Of a stretch of 64,000 nucleotides of DNA, positions 49,550 through 60,640 are shown in pieces. Below the pieces are notes generated by a model. It worked only from the letters and a program-made list of their open reading frames with translations, was not told where the DNA came from and ran no database searches. The stretch covers positions 153,017,649 through 153,081,648 of the forward strand of contig NC_061115.1 in NCBI RefSeq assembly GCF_002878395.1, in the 5' to 3' direction. The stretch comes from Capsicum annuum. Taxonomy: Eukaryota; Streptophyta; Magnoliopsida; Solanales; Solanaceae. Position 1 is the stretch's first letter. Each line of letters starts with the position of its first letter. The translations under genes were made by a program, and so were the position numbers.

Positions 49550-49955
49550 GAGATCAGTCCTATCTAGCGAGTGATCTCTAAATCTGGTGATACTGAAGTT
49601 GACTAACTGAATCTACTCATATCAATGACTGAATTCTGAGCTTTCTACTATCGACTAACTAAATCTTAGATCAAACCTCTCTAATGGATGATCTCTGAAT
49701 CTACCACCAATGATAAGGAATGAGTATATCTGAGATCAGACCTATCTACCAGAAGATCTTTGAATCTGATAATGAGAATAATTAGTTGATTCTGAGATCA
49801 GGCCTATCTAACAGGTGATCTCTAGATCTGATAATGAGAATAATTAACTAAATCTAAGACCAGTCCTATCTAATGGGTGATATCTATATTTATTAGTACT
49901 GATACTGATTAACTTTATGTGAGACCAATCCTATCTAGCAGGTGGTTTATGAATC
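49550..49955. repeat. About 63-bp imperfect tandem repeats in C LTR
   Basis: Six units of GAGATCAGNCCTATCTAACNG followed by GTGATCTCTNAATCTGATAATGAG, most spaced 62-64 bp. The same array is in the other LTR at about 53725-54125. Confidence 0.85.
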
Positions 49956-50660
49956 TATGGAACTATCTAAGTTCCTTACTGAGATGGGTGACTGTATCTG
50001 ATAGTCCTGATTTCTGAGTTCTACTTTAAAGACTGCTACTGAACTGCAACTGTGGAAGTTCTCACTTAACTGACATGCCCCGAATCTGATCTAGTAGGGT
50101 CCAACCTATAACCCCAGCTGTAAGGGTGTCAATACCATATCACGGGTAAAGACCTCTGCTATGGTCAAGCCTCTCTAACAGATGACCCTGAATAGGAAGT
50201 CAAGCCTAAGGCAGTATGATAGTCAAGCCTTAATCTAATGGGTGACTCCTGGTCCTACACTGGCTACACAGTTCTAGAGTTCAGGGACTGTTACTAACAA
50301 CTTTACCTCTCTAACGGGGAGCCTTCATCTTTGCACTTGCTCGGTGCTAGTTACTACTCCCAACTGAAGGACTCTAAACTGATTCTTAACTGAACTTAGA
50401 CTGAGTTGAATCTGTTTCTGATTATACTAATTAACTGAGTTAAGATGAGTTCACTTGGTTCTATTATCTAACGGAATACTACTGAATCTCATTATCTGAC
50501 TGAATGATATTTAGTTCTGAATTGATTACTTGAATGTTACTGAGGTTTGAACTAAACATTTGAATATTACTAAGATCTGAACTGAGTACTAAACTAAAGT
50601 TGGGATGCTAATGATACTAAGATTACTGGGAAATCGCGTTGCAATCTAGGTTGCAAACTA

Positions 50661-50728
50661 GAAATACACCGCGACATGGTAGAATCACAAAGGTGAAATA
50701 CACCGCGACATGGTAGAATCACAAAGGC
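50661..50728. repeat. Perfect 34-bp tandem duplication
   Basis: GAAATACACCGCGACATGGT... occurs twice with no difference except the base after the unit. It is only in the short LTR of C, so it arose after, or during, insertion. Confidence 0.95.
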
Positions 50729-50998
50729 TCACTGGAATTTGACAATTGCCATTTTGGTTGGCTCCGTGACGCACTGAAGTACCAGGTGGTATACTGTCTT
50801 ACTAAAATGGCTCTAACTTTTTGGCCGAGTGTCGGATTTGGGCAAATTTGGTATCGATGGAAAGCTTATTCGATTTCCCATAGAATAAAATGTAAAAATC
50901 TTAAAAATTTCACATGGAATAAAATATATTCATCTTTTAAGAAAGATCTTTGATGTTCTAGAGACAAATTTAAACTAGGAGAAGGGTGGGGTATTACA

Positions 50999-51016
50999 AT
51001 ATCTCCCCCTTGGGAA
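50999..51016 (-). other. Polypurine tract of element C
   Basis: Minus strand CCCAAGGGGGAGATATT next to the 3' LTR, as in element B. Confidence 0.85.
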
Positions 51017-51746
51017 CATTCATCATCGAATGAGATTGATTAAGCTTAGAATGCTAGCAGGCTGAACTTACTTATGGGACATGAGCATGAGAAACATGAC
51101 TATATGACTGGAACTACTAATGTACTGAGATTTCATAATGAACATGCATATCTGATGCATGGAATACATGACTAAAGCTACTCATAAGTTGAATTCTCAT
51201 AATGGACATAAATATCTGATGCATGGATTCATGACTAAGTTTCTCTCGAGAATGCATGACTGTATACACTGAAGAACTGAACTCTTTCTACTGAACATAC
51301 ATATCTAATGCTTGAATATATATCTGATTCTTGAATGCATAACTGAGTATGCAATCATAACTGGTGTTAACTTTGTAAGGAGAGTCTAAACATACAAATG
51401 AATGAGTCTAATGACATGAAAGAATCATAATATTATGGGGTATCTCCCCCTTGGGACTCTATGCCCTTCTAAAAACACTTCGCTGAAATATTGGGGCGGT
51501 GCATGGGGCATCTATGAACTGGGTCATGATTGATCGTCTGAGATCTGAAACTAATACATGACTCATGAACTAAGTTATACTCACAACTACTAGGACGTTC
51601 TATGTTGGAATAGTTATAATCTAGGAATTTCTGATAGCATGATCAGGTGAAGAGATGAGATAACAAACTATAAGAATCTGACTGTTCGACTGTTAAACTG
51701 ACTTGCTAGCTCTACTAACTAACTTATGCTGAAAACATAATCTCAG
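51017..51746 (-). other. C interior, noncoding part
   Basis: About 730 bp between gag and the polypurine tract, in the place where pol lies in element A. No pol motif seen. Confidence 0.7.
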
Positions 51747-52796
51747 TTATAGCACTTGACATTCTCGCATTCTGTGGTCTGGCTTACCACACCCAAAACA
51801 TACATCGTTGTTAGCTCTACACACACTTAGGTTGTTCTTGCCACACTCTCTATAAAATGGATAGGTACGAATACTACTGGCACTACCCTGGGTTTTGGAG
51901 CCTGGCACCCCATTATGACTGACATCCCTGAACTTTGGTGCGGGTACACTAGCTGAGGATGGAACTGGAATTGAAAACTTTTGACTATGCTGAGAATGGT
52001 TACCACCCTGTGACCCTGCCTGAGAGAAACTATGACTACCTATTCTGGCTTTCTTACTCACTCTCTCTCTTTCTTTTATTTTATCGGCCTCAATCTGCTT
52101 CTCATGCATCATCAATCTAGCAAGGTCCACATCTCTATTAAGCATAGCAGTCCTACACTCCTTCAACACCAACTAGGATACACCAGTCACAAACTTACTC
52201 ATACTCGCTCTAGGGCCAGCTATCAAATTGGGAGCATACTTAGCTAACTAGTTGAACTTAAGACAATACTCCTTTACTATCATAGAGCCTTGCCTTAGAT
52301 TCATAAACTCCTCTACCTTAGCTTCTCTTATCTCTAGTGAGAAAAATATATCTAGAAAGGTATCCTAAAACTCCTGCCAAGTCATAGGAACTGCATCCTC
52401 CCCTTTACTCTTCTTCCACATCACTACCCAATCGTGAGAAATATCCTTCAGCATATAAGATTCTAACTCTACACTCTCCTCTTCAAAAACATGCACAATC
52501 TGGGTGATCTTCTTCACCTCCTCTAGATAAAGTTGTAGGTCCTTACCTACTACTGACCCAAAGAATTCTGGCGGGTTCATTTTCATGAAATCTTTGATTC
52601 TGGTTACGGCTGAACAACTATCTTACTGAGTTAGGATTGCATCCTCATAGTTTTCCTGAACACTAGTGGTCACAGCTTGGGCTAGCGCCTGAAAAGCTTT
52701 TTGAAACTCTGCATGTGACACATTCTCATTTAGAGAATCTACGGGCTGAGGTGGCTAGTTATCAAACCTACGGGAATTATCTCTGTGAGGTGGCAT
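51747..52796 (-). pseudogene. Gag (element C)
   Basis: The start is set at MPPHRDNSRR (52796), parallel to MPPRRARRN in element A. It shows MKMNPPEFFGS, VHVFEEESVELESYMLKD, DWVVMWKKSKGEDAVPMTW, then LKECRTAMLNRDVDLARLM and an S/Q/G-rich linker. The zinc knuckle near 51755-51800 reads CFGCGKPDHRMREC, a perfect C-x2-C-x4-H-x4-C, unlike the broken knuckle in element A. In-frame stops (for example after RFDN near 52757, and near 52360 and 52175) break the gene. It ends with a stop just after the knuckle, and no protease follows. Confidence 0.92.
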
Positions 52797-53000
52797 ACTC
52801 TGTAAATGAAAGAGAGAATGGATCAGACTAAGAATCAACTGGAACATATGCATACTCGCACGATATGAACACTAAAAGAAGGGAAACTATTCATAAAAAC
52901 ATCTTATAGCCTTTTGTGATAAATGTGGGGCGCAACACGCCTATGCACAAAACTCTGCTAGATATGGATTTCAGACTTTCTATGACACTATTGAACCTTA

Positions 53001-53013
53001 GGCTCTGATACCA
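53001..53013 (-). other. Primer-binding site of element C
   Basis: Minus strand TGGTATCAGAGCC, perfect initiator-tRNA-Met site, 4 bp from the 5' LTR. Confidence 0.95.
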
Positions 53014-53017
53014 AGTT

Positions 53018-56000
53018 TGTAACACCTTGATTTTCTAGAACCAAAATGGCACACGGTGCTCATGACCCCGAGGGACCATAAGTTAACCCTTTCTGATATT
53101 TGTACCTAAGCACTGCATAATATACCAAAATAAATACAAAAAATTGGCGAAAACTTGCCATGAGGTTCAAATTCTGAAAATACAACTAAGTAAAGTCTAT
53201 CAATATCAAAACTAAATATTTGTCTGAATAACTAGTCTGAAAGCCTCTAAATTATCTGAATAAGAAGTTGATGGGATATATCCCCAACTAACTCCAACTA
53301 CTGATATACTAAAACTAGTAATAAAAGGAAATAAGAACCATCCTTGAATGATGAGGACTCACTGCTAAGCCTACTCTTGTTGGCTGGAACTGAGCTGCTA
53401 AGGGTTCTCTAGATCTCGTGCTTCTGAACATATGGTGTAAAGTAAAACACCATAGCACAAATGTGTCAATACATGGGAATGTACTGAGTATGCAAGATGA
53501 GGTAAGGCTAAATACAAGGGCTTATGCATGAATAATTACTTAACTGAATAACATAAGAGTACTGACTGAGGACATATGCATAAATGCACAAACCATAACT
53601 AAAATTATTATGACACTGAATACTGAGACTCAGATACTACTTTACTAACGTCTGAACTCACTACTAATACTGAGATACTGAATAACTGAATCTTCTGATA
53701 TTGATAACTGAGTGCTGTAGTTGAGATCAGTCCTATCTAGCGAGTGATCTCTAAATCTGATGATACTGAAGCTGACTAACTGAATCTACTTATATCAATA
53801 ACTGAAATCTGAGCTTGCTACTATCAACTAACTAAATATGAGATCAAACCTCTCTAATGGATGATCTCTAAATCTACTACCAATGATAAGGAATGAGTAT
53901 ATCTGAGATCAAACCTATCTAGCGGAAGATCTTTGAATCCGATAATGAGAATAATTAGTTGATTCTGAGATCAAGCCTATCTAACAAGTGATCTATGGAT
54001 TTGATAATAAGAATAATTAACTGAATCTAAGATCAGGCCTATCTAATGGGTGACCTCTGTATCTATTAGTTCTGATACTAATTAACTTTATGTGAGACCA
54101 GGCCTATCTACCGGGTGGTCTATGAATCTATGAAACTATCTTAGTTCCTCACTGAGATGGGTGAATGTATTTGACAGTCCTGATTTCTGAGTTCTACTCT
54201 GAAGACTGATACTGAACTACAACTGTGGCCGTTCTTACTTAATCGGCATGCCCCAAATCTGATCTAGTGGGGTCCAACCTGTAACCCCAGCTGGAAGGGT
54301 ATCAATACTGTGCCATAGGTAAAGACCTCTGCTATGGTCAAACCTCTCTAACGAGTGACCCTGAACAGGAAGTCAAGCCTAAGTTAGTATGATAGTCAAG
54401 CCTTAATCTAACAGGAGACTCCTGGTCCTGCGCTAGCTACTTAGTTTTAGAGTTTAGGGACTGTTACTAATGACTCTGCCTCTCTAATGGGGAGCCATCA
54501 TCCCTGCACTTGCTCGGTGCTAGTTACTACTCCCAACTGAAGGACTCTGAACTGATTCTTAACTGAACTTAGACTGAGCTGAATCTGTTACTGATCATAC
54601 TGATTAACTGGGTTAAGGTGAGTTCACTTTGTTCCATTATCTGATGGAATACTACTGAATCTCGTTATCTGACTAAATAATACTGAGTTCTGAATTGATT
54701 ACTTAAATGTTACTGAGGTCTGAACTGAACACTTGAATACTACTAAGATCTAAGCTGCGTACTGAACTAAAGCTGGGATGCTAATAATACTTAGATTACT
54801 GAGATTTCTTAAGTTTTGTAACTGTCTGAGAGTACTGAGTTCTAAGAATCGTGGATTGATTGAGATTATCATGAAAACTAACACTGGCTCTAGACTTACA
54901 GCTAATTTGTCGGGTATAAATACCCCCAGGACTTGATAACATAAAAGTAAAACATAAATATTCTTGAATAATCATAACCATGCATATCCATTCACCATTA
55001 CAATCATTAAAGCATCTCTTCAAGCACTTGGAACTCATAAACATATGATAGTATAGGGAGACATGCTATTGGCTCATGCTTCATTCAACAAGGTCTTACA
55101 ACAAACATTTAACATGAATTAAAGAGCATATAATTGGTGGATTTCATGCTAACATGTCATAATTCATTCATTAAGGCCTTTCAACAAACACCTGGCATGC
55201 ATGACCATGTATATAATTAGGGATCTCTAGTCAACATGCTATAGCGGCTCTAATTCCTTCACATAAGTATTTTATCAAACATATGGGGAGCATGCTTGAT
55301 TATTCAATAATTTATACACTCAATTAACATAAACACATCACTTAACATACAACTTGAAGAGGGTTTATCATAAACATCATACAATCCATCACACACTAGA
55401 ATCAACTCTTCAGATTTTATAAACAAAACATAAATTTAATTCAAAAATAACATGAACTTCAATTTCAATTCACATGAATCATGAAAAATCATAAATATAA
55501 GTTCTTTGATTTTAGAAAAAGGATTCTTGAACTTCTTCGGTGGAAGGGACCCAAGAATCAACATCTACATACCTTAGTTCTTGATTTTTGAAAAGTTAAC
55601 GGAGGAATCTTGATGATTGGGGTCTTGATTTAGGAACCCTAGCTCCTGTTCTTGAACAATTTGGAGAGAAAACTAGTATTTTAGGGTTAAATGAGGCCAA
55701 TCTCGTGTTAAGGGGTATATAGGGGTAGCAAAATGACTATTTTTGCCCTTGTAATTAAACTGAAAAATCCCGATTTTACATGCTGGTGCGATGCACCATA
55801 ATCGTGTCAGCTTACTAAAAATTAGACAATTGAGAAAATGCTTGATGGCACGACACAATGGAATCGCGGAGGCTCACTGGAATTTGACAATTACCATTTT
55901 GGATGGCTCCGCGATGCGCTGAAGTACCAGATGGTACACTATCTTACTAAAATGGCTCTAACTCTTTACCCGAGTGTCGGATTTGGGATAATTTGGTATT

Positions 56001-56143
56001 GATGGAAATCTTATTCGATTTCCCACAGGATAAAGAGTCAAAATCTTAAAAATTTCACAAAGAATAAAATATATTTATCTTTGAAGCAAGATCTTTGATG
56101 TTCTAGAGATGAATTTGAACTAGGAGAAGGGTGGGGTATTACA
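53018..56143 (-). repeat. 5' LTR of element C (long)
   Basis: 3126 bp with TG...CA ends. It keeps the promoter region that its partner lacks: a minus-strand TATATACC at about 55715-55722. The shared module lies at 55952-56010. Confidence 0.94.
55715..55722 (-). promoter_or_regulatory. Putative TATA box, C 5' LTR
   Basis: CCTATATACC on the minus strand. It is missing from the 3' LTR of C because of the 1-kb difference. Confidence 0.55.
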
Positions 56144-56148
56144 ATAGA

Positions 56149-56454
56149 TTTGGATCATCACCGGGTAATCCACCAAAGAGTCCTTTCAAATTCAGCAGTT
56201 GGATCATAGTACTGGTGATGTTGAATTTCACCATATGAGCTAGTGGTGTTATAATGATTGCCCCAGTAGCTCCAGCTTTATCTAAATCGTCCTTATCGTT
56301 GTCAATATCAAACAGCACAGCTAGATGGTCTAGTCTACCTCTGAATGGACGATTTTGATTTATAGGTGCAACTACTCCCACTACACTCCTCCTATTAGTC
56401 GGGTCAATTAAATCATAATCTCCCAGGTCCTCTTCATCCGAATTTGGTACCCGA
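56149..56454 (-). pseudogene. Gag, N-terminal part, E interior 1
   Basis: The minus strand shows GVVAPINQNRPFRGRLDHLA, then FNITSTMIQLLNLKGLFGGLPGDDPN, which continues in 48836 once element C is removed. The upstream start and the primer-binding site are missing because the interior is joined directly to LTR 2 at a CTAGGTT match (56455-56461). Confidence 0.8.
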
Positions 56455-57921
56455 CTAGGTTGGGGTCAAATTCCACAGGGAATAAGGTGTCAATCAAGTC
56501 TATTTGTTATTAAAATAACTAATAGATGATGGTTTCCTTTAATTGAGGGTTTTATCAATCAAATGATGATTAAATTTCTACTTGCTTCAGAACTCAAAGC
56601 TAAAATTTCAATGGTTCAAATCAATGATAGAGAGAAACTACGATTGTGATCACTATGATTATTAATCCCCATTGAATAATAACTGTAGTATTAGGTTCTC
56701 ATGACTTTTGAGAAACACCAAATTATCAGTATCAACAGTCCATCTAAGTATTACTCAACCTACCTAGATGTTGTGCTCCTTAATTCTCTCAAACTTAGGA
56801 AAACCTTCTATTCAGACTGATTTTATCTCGAGTTGATTAATCTTGTTACAGCATTAATCATTAGATGGAAAATTAACCTTCCCAAATACTCGTTGATAAT
56901 TCACTACCTTTAGTTTATTTCTCAATTCGAGAAAGCAAACATAAGACTAGATCTATTGTTTGCAACCAATAGAAAATAATAATTACAAAGGAATTATCAA
57001 GATGTTCCCACAATCACTCAAACCCTAACCAACTATTAAATCCATAGAGGAATAATCATAGATCCCACAACCCCAGTTGTGAGTTTTAGTTCCACATAAT
57101 ATAGAAAGAGATAGCAACAATTGTATTCCACATTTAGAGAAATTAAACTTACAAAAGATGAAGTCTGAAGTTGATTCTCTTCCAAGTTCAAGAAAAAGTT
57201 CCCAAAACTCAATCACAGAGTTGAAAATTGAATTCTAAGTTAAGAGGCCAAAAAGAGGTGACTTTGACTTTGGAATCAGTTCTAGCTACTGAATGAAACC
57301 CTAAAAGCTGCTATTTATATCTATAACTTAAAGGAAATTCAAAAATAAAAATTCAGATTTTTGCTCCTTTAGATGACGACATTTGTGATGACTTATCACA
57401 AATCTGACGACATGTGTGACGACTTATCAGAAAATGTCGTCAACTCCTCTTCAAATTCTATGTTTGTTGCCTTCGTCTAACGATAAGTACTAACGGCTTA
57501 TCAGGAACTTGACGACTTATCAGAAAATGTCAACAACTCCTCTTTAAATTCAATGTTTGCTTCCATCGGCGGACGACAAGTCCTGACGGCTTATCAGGAA
57601 GTTGACGACTTATCAGAAAATATCGTTAGAAATGCTTTACCTTTCTTGTTCTATACTTATTTGTGACGACATATTCTGATAGCTTATCACAGTTCTGATA
57701 GGTTATCAGACCAAGTCGTCAGATAAAATCTTTAAAACTTAATTTCTTGCATCTTTCACCAAAAATCATCCTTCTCAACGTAGCTTTCTAATATGTTCAT
57801 GCATCTTGACTTTCCTACAAAATCACCTAAAATACCATCAAAAACAACGATAGTTACTTAAGAACTTACAATTATTCCAAGTTAAAAGTCTTAAATGTGC
57901 TAACAGAAGGCTAGCACATCA
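56455..57921 (-). repeat. E LTR 2 (middle, truncated)
   Basis: 1467 bp. It lacks the first 60-65 bp found at the plus-strand left end of LTR 1 and LTR 3. It is the 3' LTR for interior 2 and, in a damaged form, the 5' LTR for interior 1. From about 56646 to 57409 it is almost identical to LTR 3 although its flanks are not. TATA box at about 57311-57320. Confidence 0.9.
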
Positions 57922-57934
57922 ACACCCTCAACTT
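57922..57934 (-). other. Polypurine tract, E interior 2
   Basis: Minus strand AAGTTGAGGGTGT adjacent to LTR 2. Confidence 0.6.
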
Positions 57935-59638
57935 AAAACAATTGCTTGACCTCAAGCAACTACATAACACCATACCACGATGATTAACTAAGAGTAACAT
58001 AAGATACCCATGATAGTTAACTATCAATTTTAGCTCAACATATATTACCCTTTCCATGTTCAATCACTCTAAACCAAGATGTGTATATCAATGAAGATCA
58101 ACCATGTGACAGACAAAAATCAAGACATGGCACCAAATTAGCAACAATAACCATGCATATGTACAAGTTATACTACCCAAACAAGTAAGCAGCTAGCAAT
58201 GCAATCAATATGCCCTTACAACAAAGACATCCCTCTTCACTCATATATGAAATCAAGTACGTAAATGCAGGGACGGTCAAGAGATACTCACTCTTAGAAA
58301 GAAGTTCTAGTCAATGTATGCCATATACCATAATCTTGCCCTTATTTTCATCATCGAGGCTTTTAGAAAGCTAAGCTAGGATCACTGTAGGACTTTTCTT
58401 CCGCTTGTAATGTAGAATTAAGGCTGGTATGATACGCAAGGATATTTAAAGTGACTAAGCCTCCTTGGAACTACACTATTTTTGGGGTCTCACTTATCAA
58501 CCTTTAACTTATTTCTACCTTTCTTTATTGAAGAAAATTCTGGCTAGAGGCGGTCCTTTAGTCTTTCATTTTCTCTTTTTTGCAATTTTACTTTTTTTAT
58601 TATTTTTCTACCACACCCAGCCTTGTATTTTTTTCTTCATACTCACTTTACATCATGCACCCCTATGATAGCCATCCTCAACTTAGGCGATTTGACTAAG
58701 TCAAATTGCATAATGCCCAAGAAGGAACAGGGCCAAAATAGGTTCATTCTGATCCAAGTAGGAAGGTGATAGGTATAATAATAAAAAAAATATAGGCATT
58801 CAGGCTAAAAATAAAGATCAAGGGATATTATTTATACATGGAAGGTCATTTAGACTAAAAGTGGACTAATATCAAAACTGACCTATGATCCTTTTCTAAC
58901 CACTCTCCTACAACCAAGGCAAGACCAATCGGACAAGTTTTGGATATAACACACAAAGAGAACTAGGTAGTATCTCACATACTCATGGCACAAAGGTACA
59001 TCACAAGTTACTACCTATCCGGTGCATGCAATTGTTAGTAATGATTATCATATCCCTAATACCAATTCCATAAAAAGATTCACAATAGTCGCATATAGAT
59101 GAACATCACACAGTTACAAAATAGACAATTGGAGAGGTATTTATCATTCCCTAAAATCAACAAAAAAAATTAAAAAAATAAGTCAACTACCCCAGATACT
59201 TAATTCTCTCCCAATTAACCACAAAACATCACAAAACCAAACATAGTATGCCTAAATATACCGGGTCTACTAAGAACAAGACTTTGGGGAAAAGAGACAC
59301 GACAACAAAAACCCCAAGAGGACATCAACACCCACAAGTAGTCTCACCCTCAACTTAAAATCATGCATTTACCCCAATGCATCATTCTAAAACAAGAAAG
59401 TTAGAAACATACTTGTGGCACCATAGGTGCAGAGATTTGATGTCAATCACATAATACAAATACAAAGAACAAAATATCTTGGGTTTCCTCACAAGTAGCG
59501 CCTGATTTAATGTCGCGACATAACTAGGTTATCTTGACTACTCAGAATTCATCAAGATACCTTGAAAGTGCTTCATCCCTTGTCCTTCTGGTGCATCTTT
59601 CCCATCTTCATAGAATACATCAACGATAGAGAAGATAC
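57935..59638 (-). other. E interior 2, region after protease
   Basis: About 1.7 kb, colinear with 45305-46828. No reverse transcriptase, RNase H or integrase motif was found. The loss of pol is therefore shared by both interiors and older than the duplication. Confidence 0.7.
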
Positions 59639-60060
59639 TCATCTCCTTTTATTGTTGTATGATTGATCCACTTCAAAACTAACTTTTTTCCCGTTGAGCC
59701 TAAACTTTAACATATTCAGCTCCATGTCAACTAACACTCTCCCAATTTCTAAGAATAGTCTACCTAAAATTATGGGCACTTCAAAGTCCACTTCACAATC
59801 AAGGATCATAAAGTCAGCAGGGAATATAAAATCAGCGATCTTTATAAGTACATCAAGTAGCATACCAATTGGCCTTTTCACAGACCCGTCCACCATAACT
59901 AGTCTTATGTTGGTGGTTGTGGGGTCTCCCAAACCCAAATTTTTATAAACATCTAGTGGCATCATGATAATGCTCGCTCTCAGATCACATAAGGCCTTAG
60001 AAAATTCCACAGATCCAATCATACAAGGAATAGTGAATGCTCCTAGGTCTGCCTTCTTCT
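59639..60060 (-). pseudogene. Athila-type protease, E interior 2
   Basis: The minus strand shows AFTIPCMIGSVEFSKAL, then CDLRASIIMMPL where interior 1 has CDLGAS (about 59974-59989). The glycine of the catalytic D-x-G motif is arginine here, so this copy should be dead. LGDPTTTNIRLVMVDGSV, FIFPADFMILDCEV and FEVPIILGRLFLEIGRVLV follow. Its frame is open to 59639. Confidence 0.88.
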
Positions 60061-60274
60061 ACACCAAGGACTTTATAGAAATAGTACTACAATGATAGAG
60101 ATTATTCACCAATTCGTATCTCACTAATATTTTCTTCGTCATAAGATCCTTTATAAATTTAGCATATCCTAGCATTTGCTCAAGTGTTTCAACTAAAGGC
60201 ACGTTCATTGTTAATTGCTTCAATATAGAAATGAATTTGTTAAACTTACCTTTATCTTCTTTATTCTTTAATCA

Positions 60275-60538
60275 TTATGGAAATAGGGGTGGTGGCCTTG
60301 GGATTTCAACTAGGACAACTTTTACCTCCTTTCTTATGTCTTGCTCTACATCACTAACATCCTTTGGCTTAGGTGGTTGTTCCACTTCCGCACTTTTCTT
60401 TTCTGAACTTCCCAACTCTATAGGCACCACTAAAGATTCATCAACCATCTTCCAGTCCATTTTGACTGCACCAGTATTAGGGGATGCACCTAATCTTGGA
60501 CTAGATAACATCTTACCGCTCCTAGTGGTAATAGCCAT
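60275..60538 (-). pseudogene. Gag-protease linker, E interior 2
   Basis: Starts MAITTRSGKML, the block typical of Athila-type gag C-termini, with VEQPPKPKDVSD after it. Frameshifts separate it from both neighbours. Confidence 0.75.
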
Positions 60539-60640
60539 ACATGATCCATCAGTCCTCGAATTCTGAAATGTATCACTTGGTAGAGATCTATTCTATCTTT
60601 AGTTGAATACTGTGGATAATTGGCTCATCTTCTACTCCAG

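Larger units (their letters stand above)
48837..50998 (-). repeat. 3' LTR of element C (short)
   Basis: 2162 bp. It lacks about 1 kb present in the other LTR (about 54800-55860), including the TATA region. At the matching point it has a perfect 34-bp tandem duplication (50661-50694 and 50695-50728) absent from the partner. Confidence 0.94.
48837..56143 (-). mobile_element. Gag-only LTR element C, Tekay-like
   Basis: LTRs lie at 48837-50998 and 53018-56143, with a perfect primer site, a polypurine tract and perfect target duplication ATAGA (48832-48836 and 56144-56148). The 2.0-kb interior encodes only a broken gag related to that of element A, with no protease or pol. This is the layout of TR-GAG elements, which rely on partners. 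It inserted in the gag gene of the first E interior. Confidence 0.95.

Noticed and set aside
57025..57216. A 63-codon minus-strand frame present in two almost identical copies (57025-57216 and 62809-63000), which could suggest a conserved small protein.
   Set aside because: It lies inside the LTR block that is nearly identical for all bases, not just codons, and the third LTR carries a shifted, altered frame. DNA conversion explains the identity.
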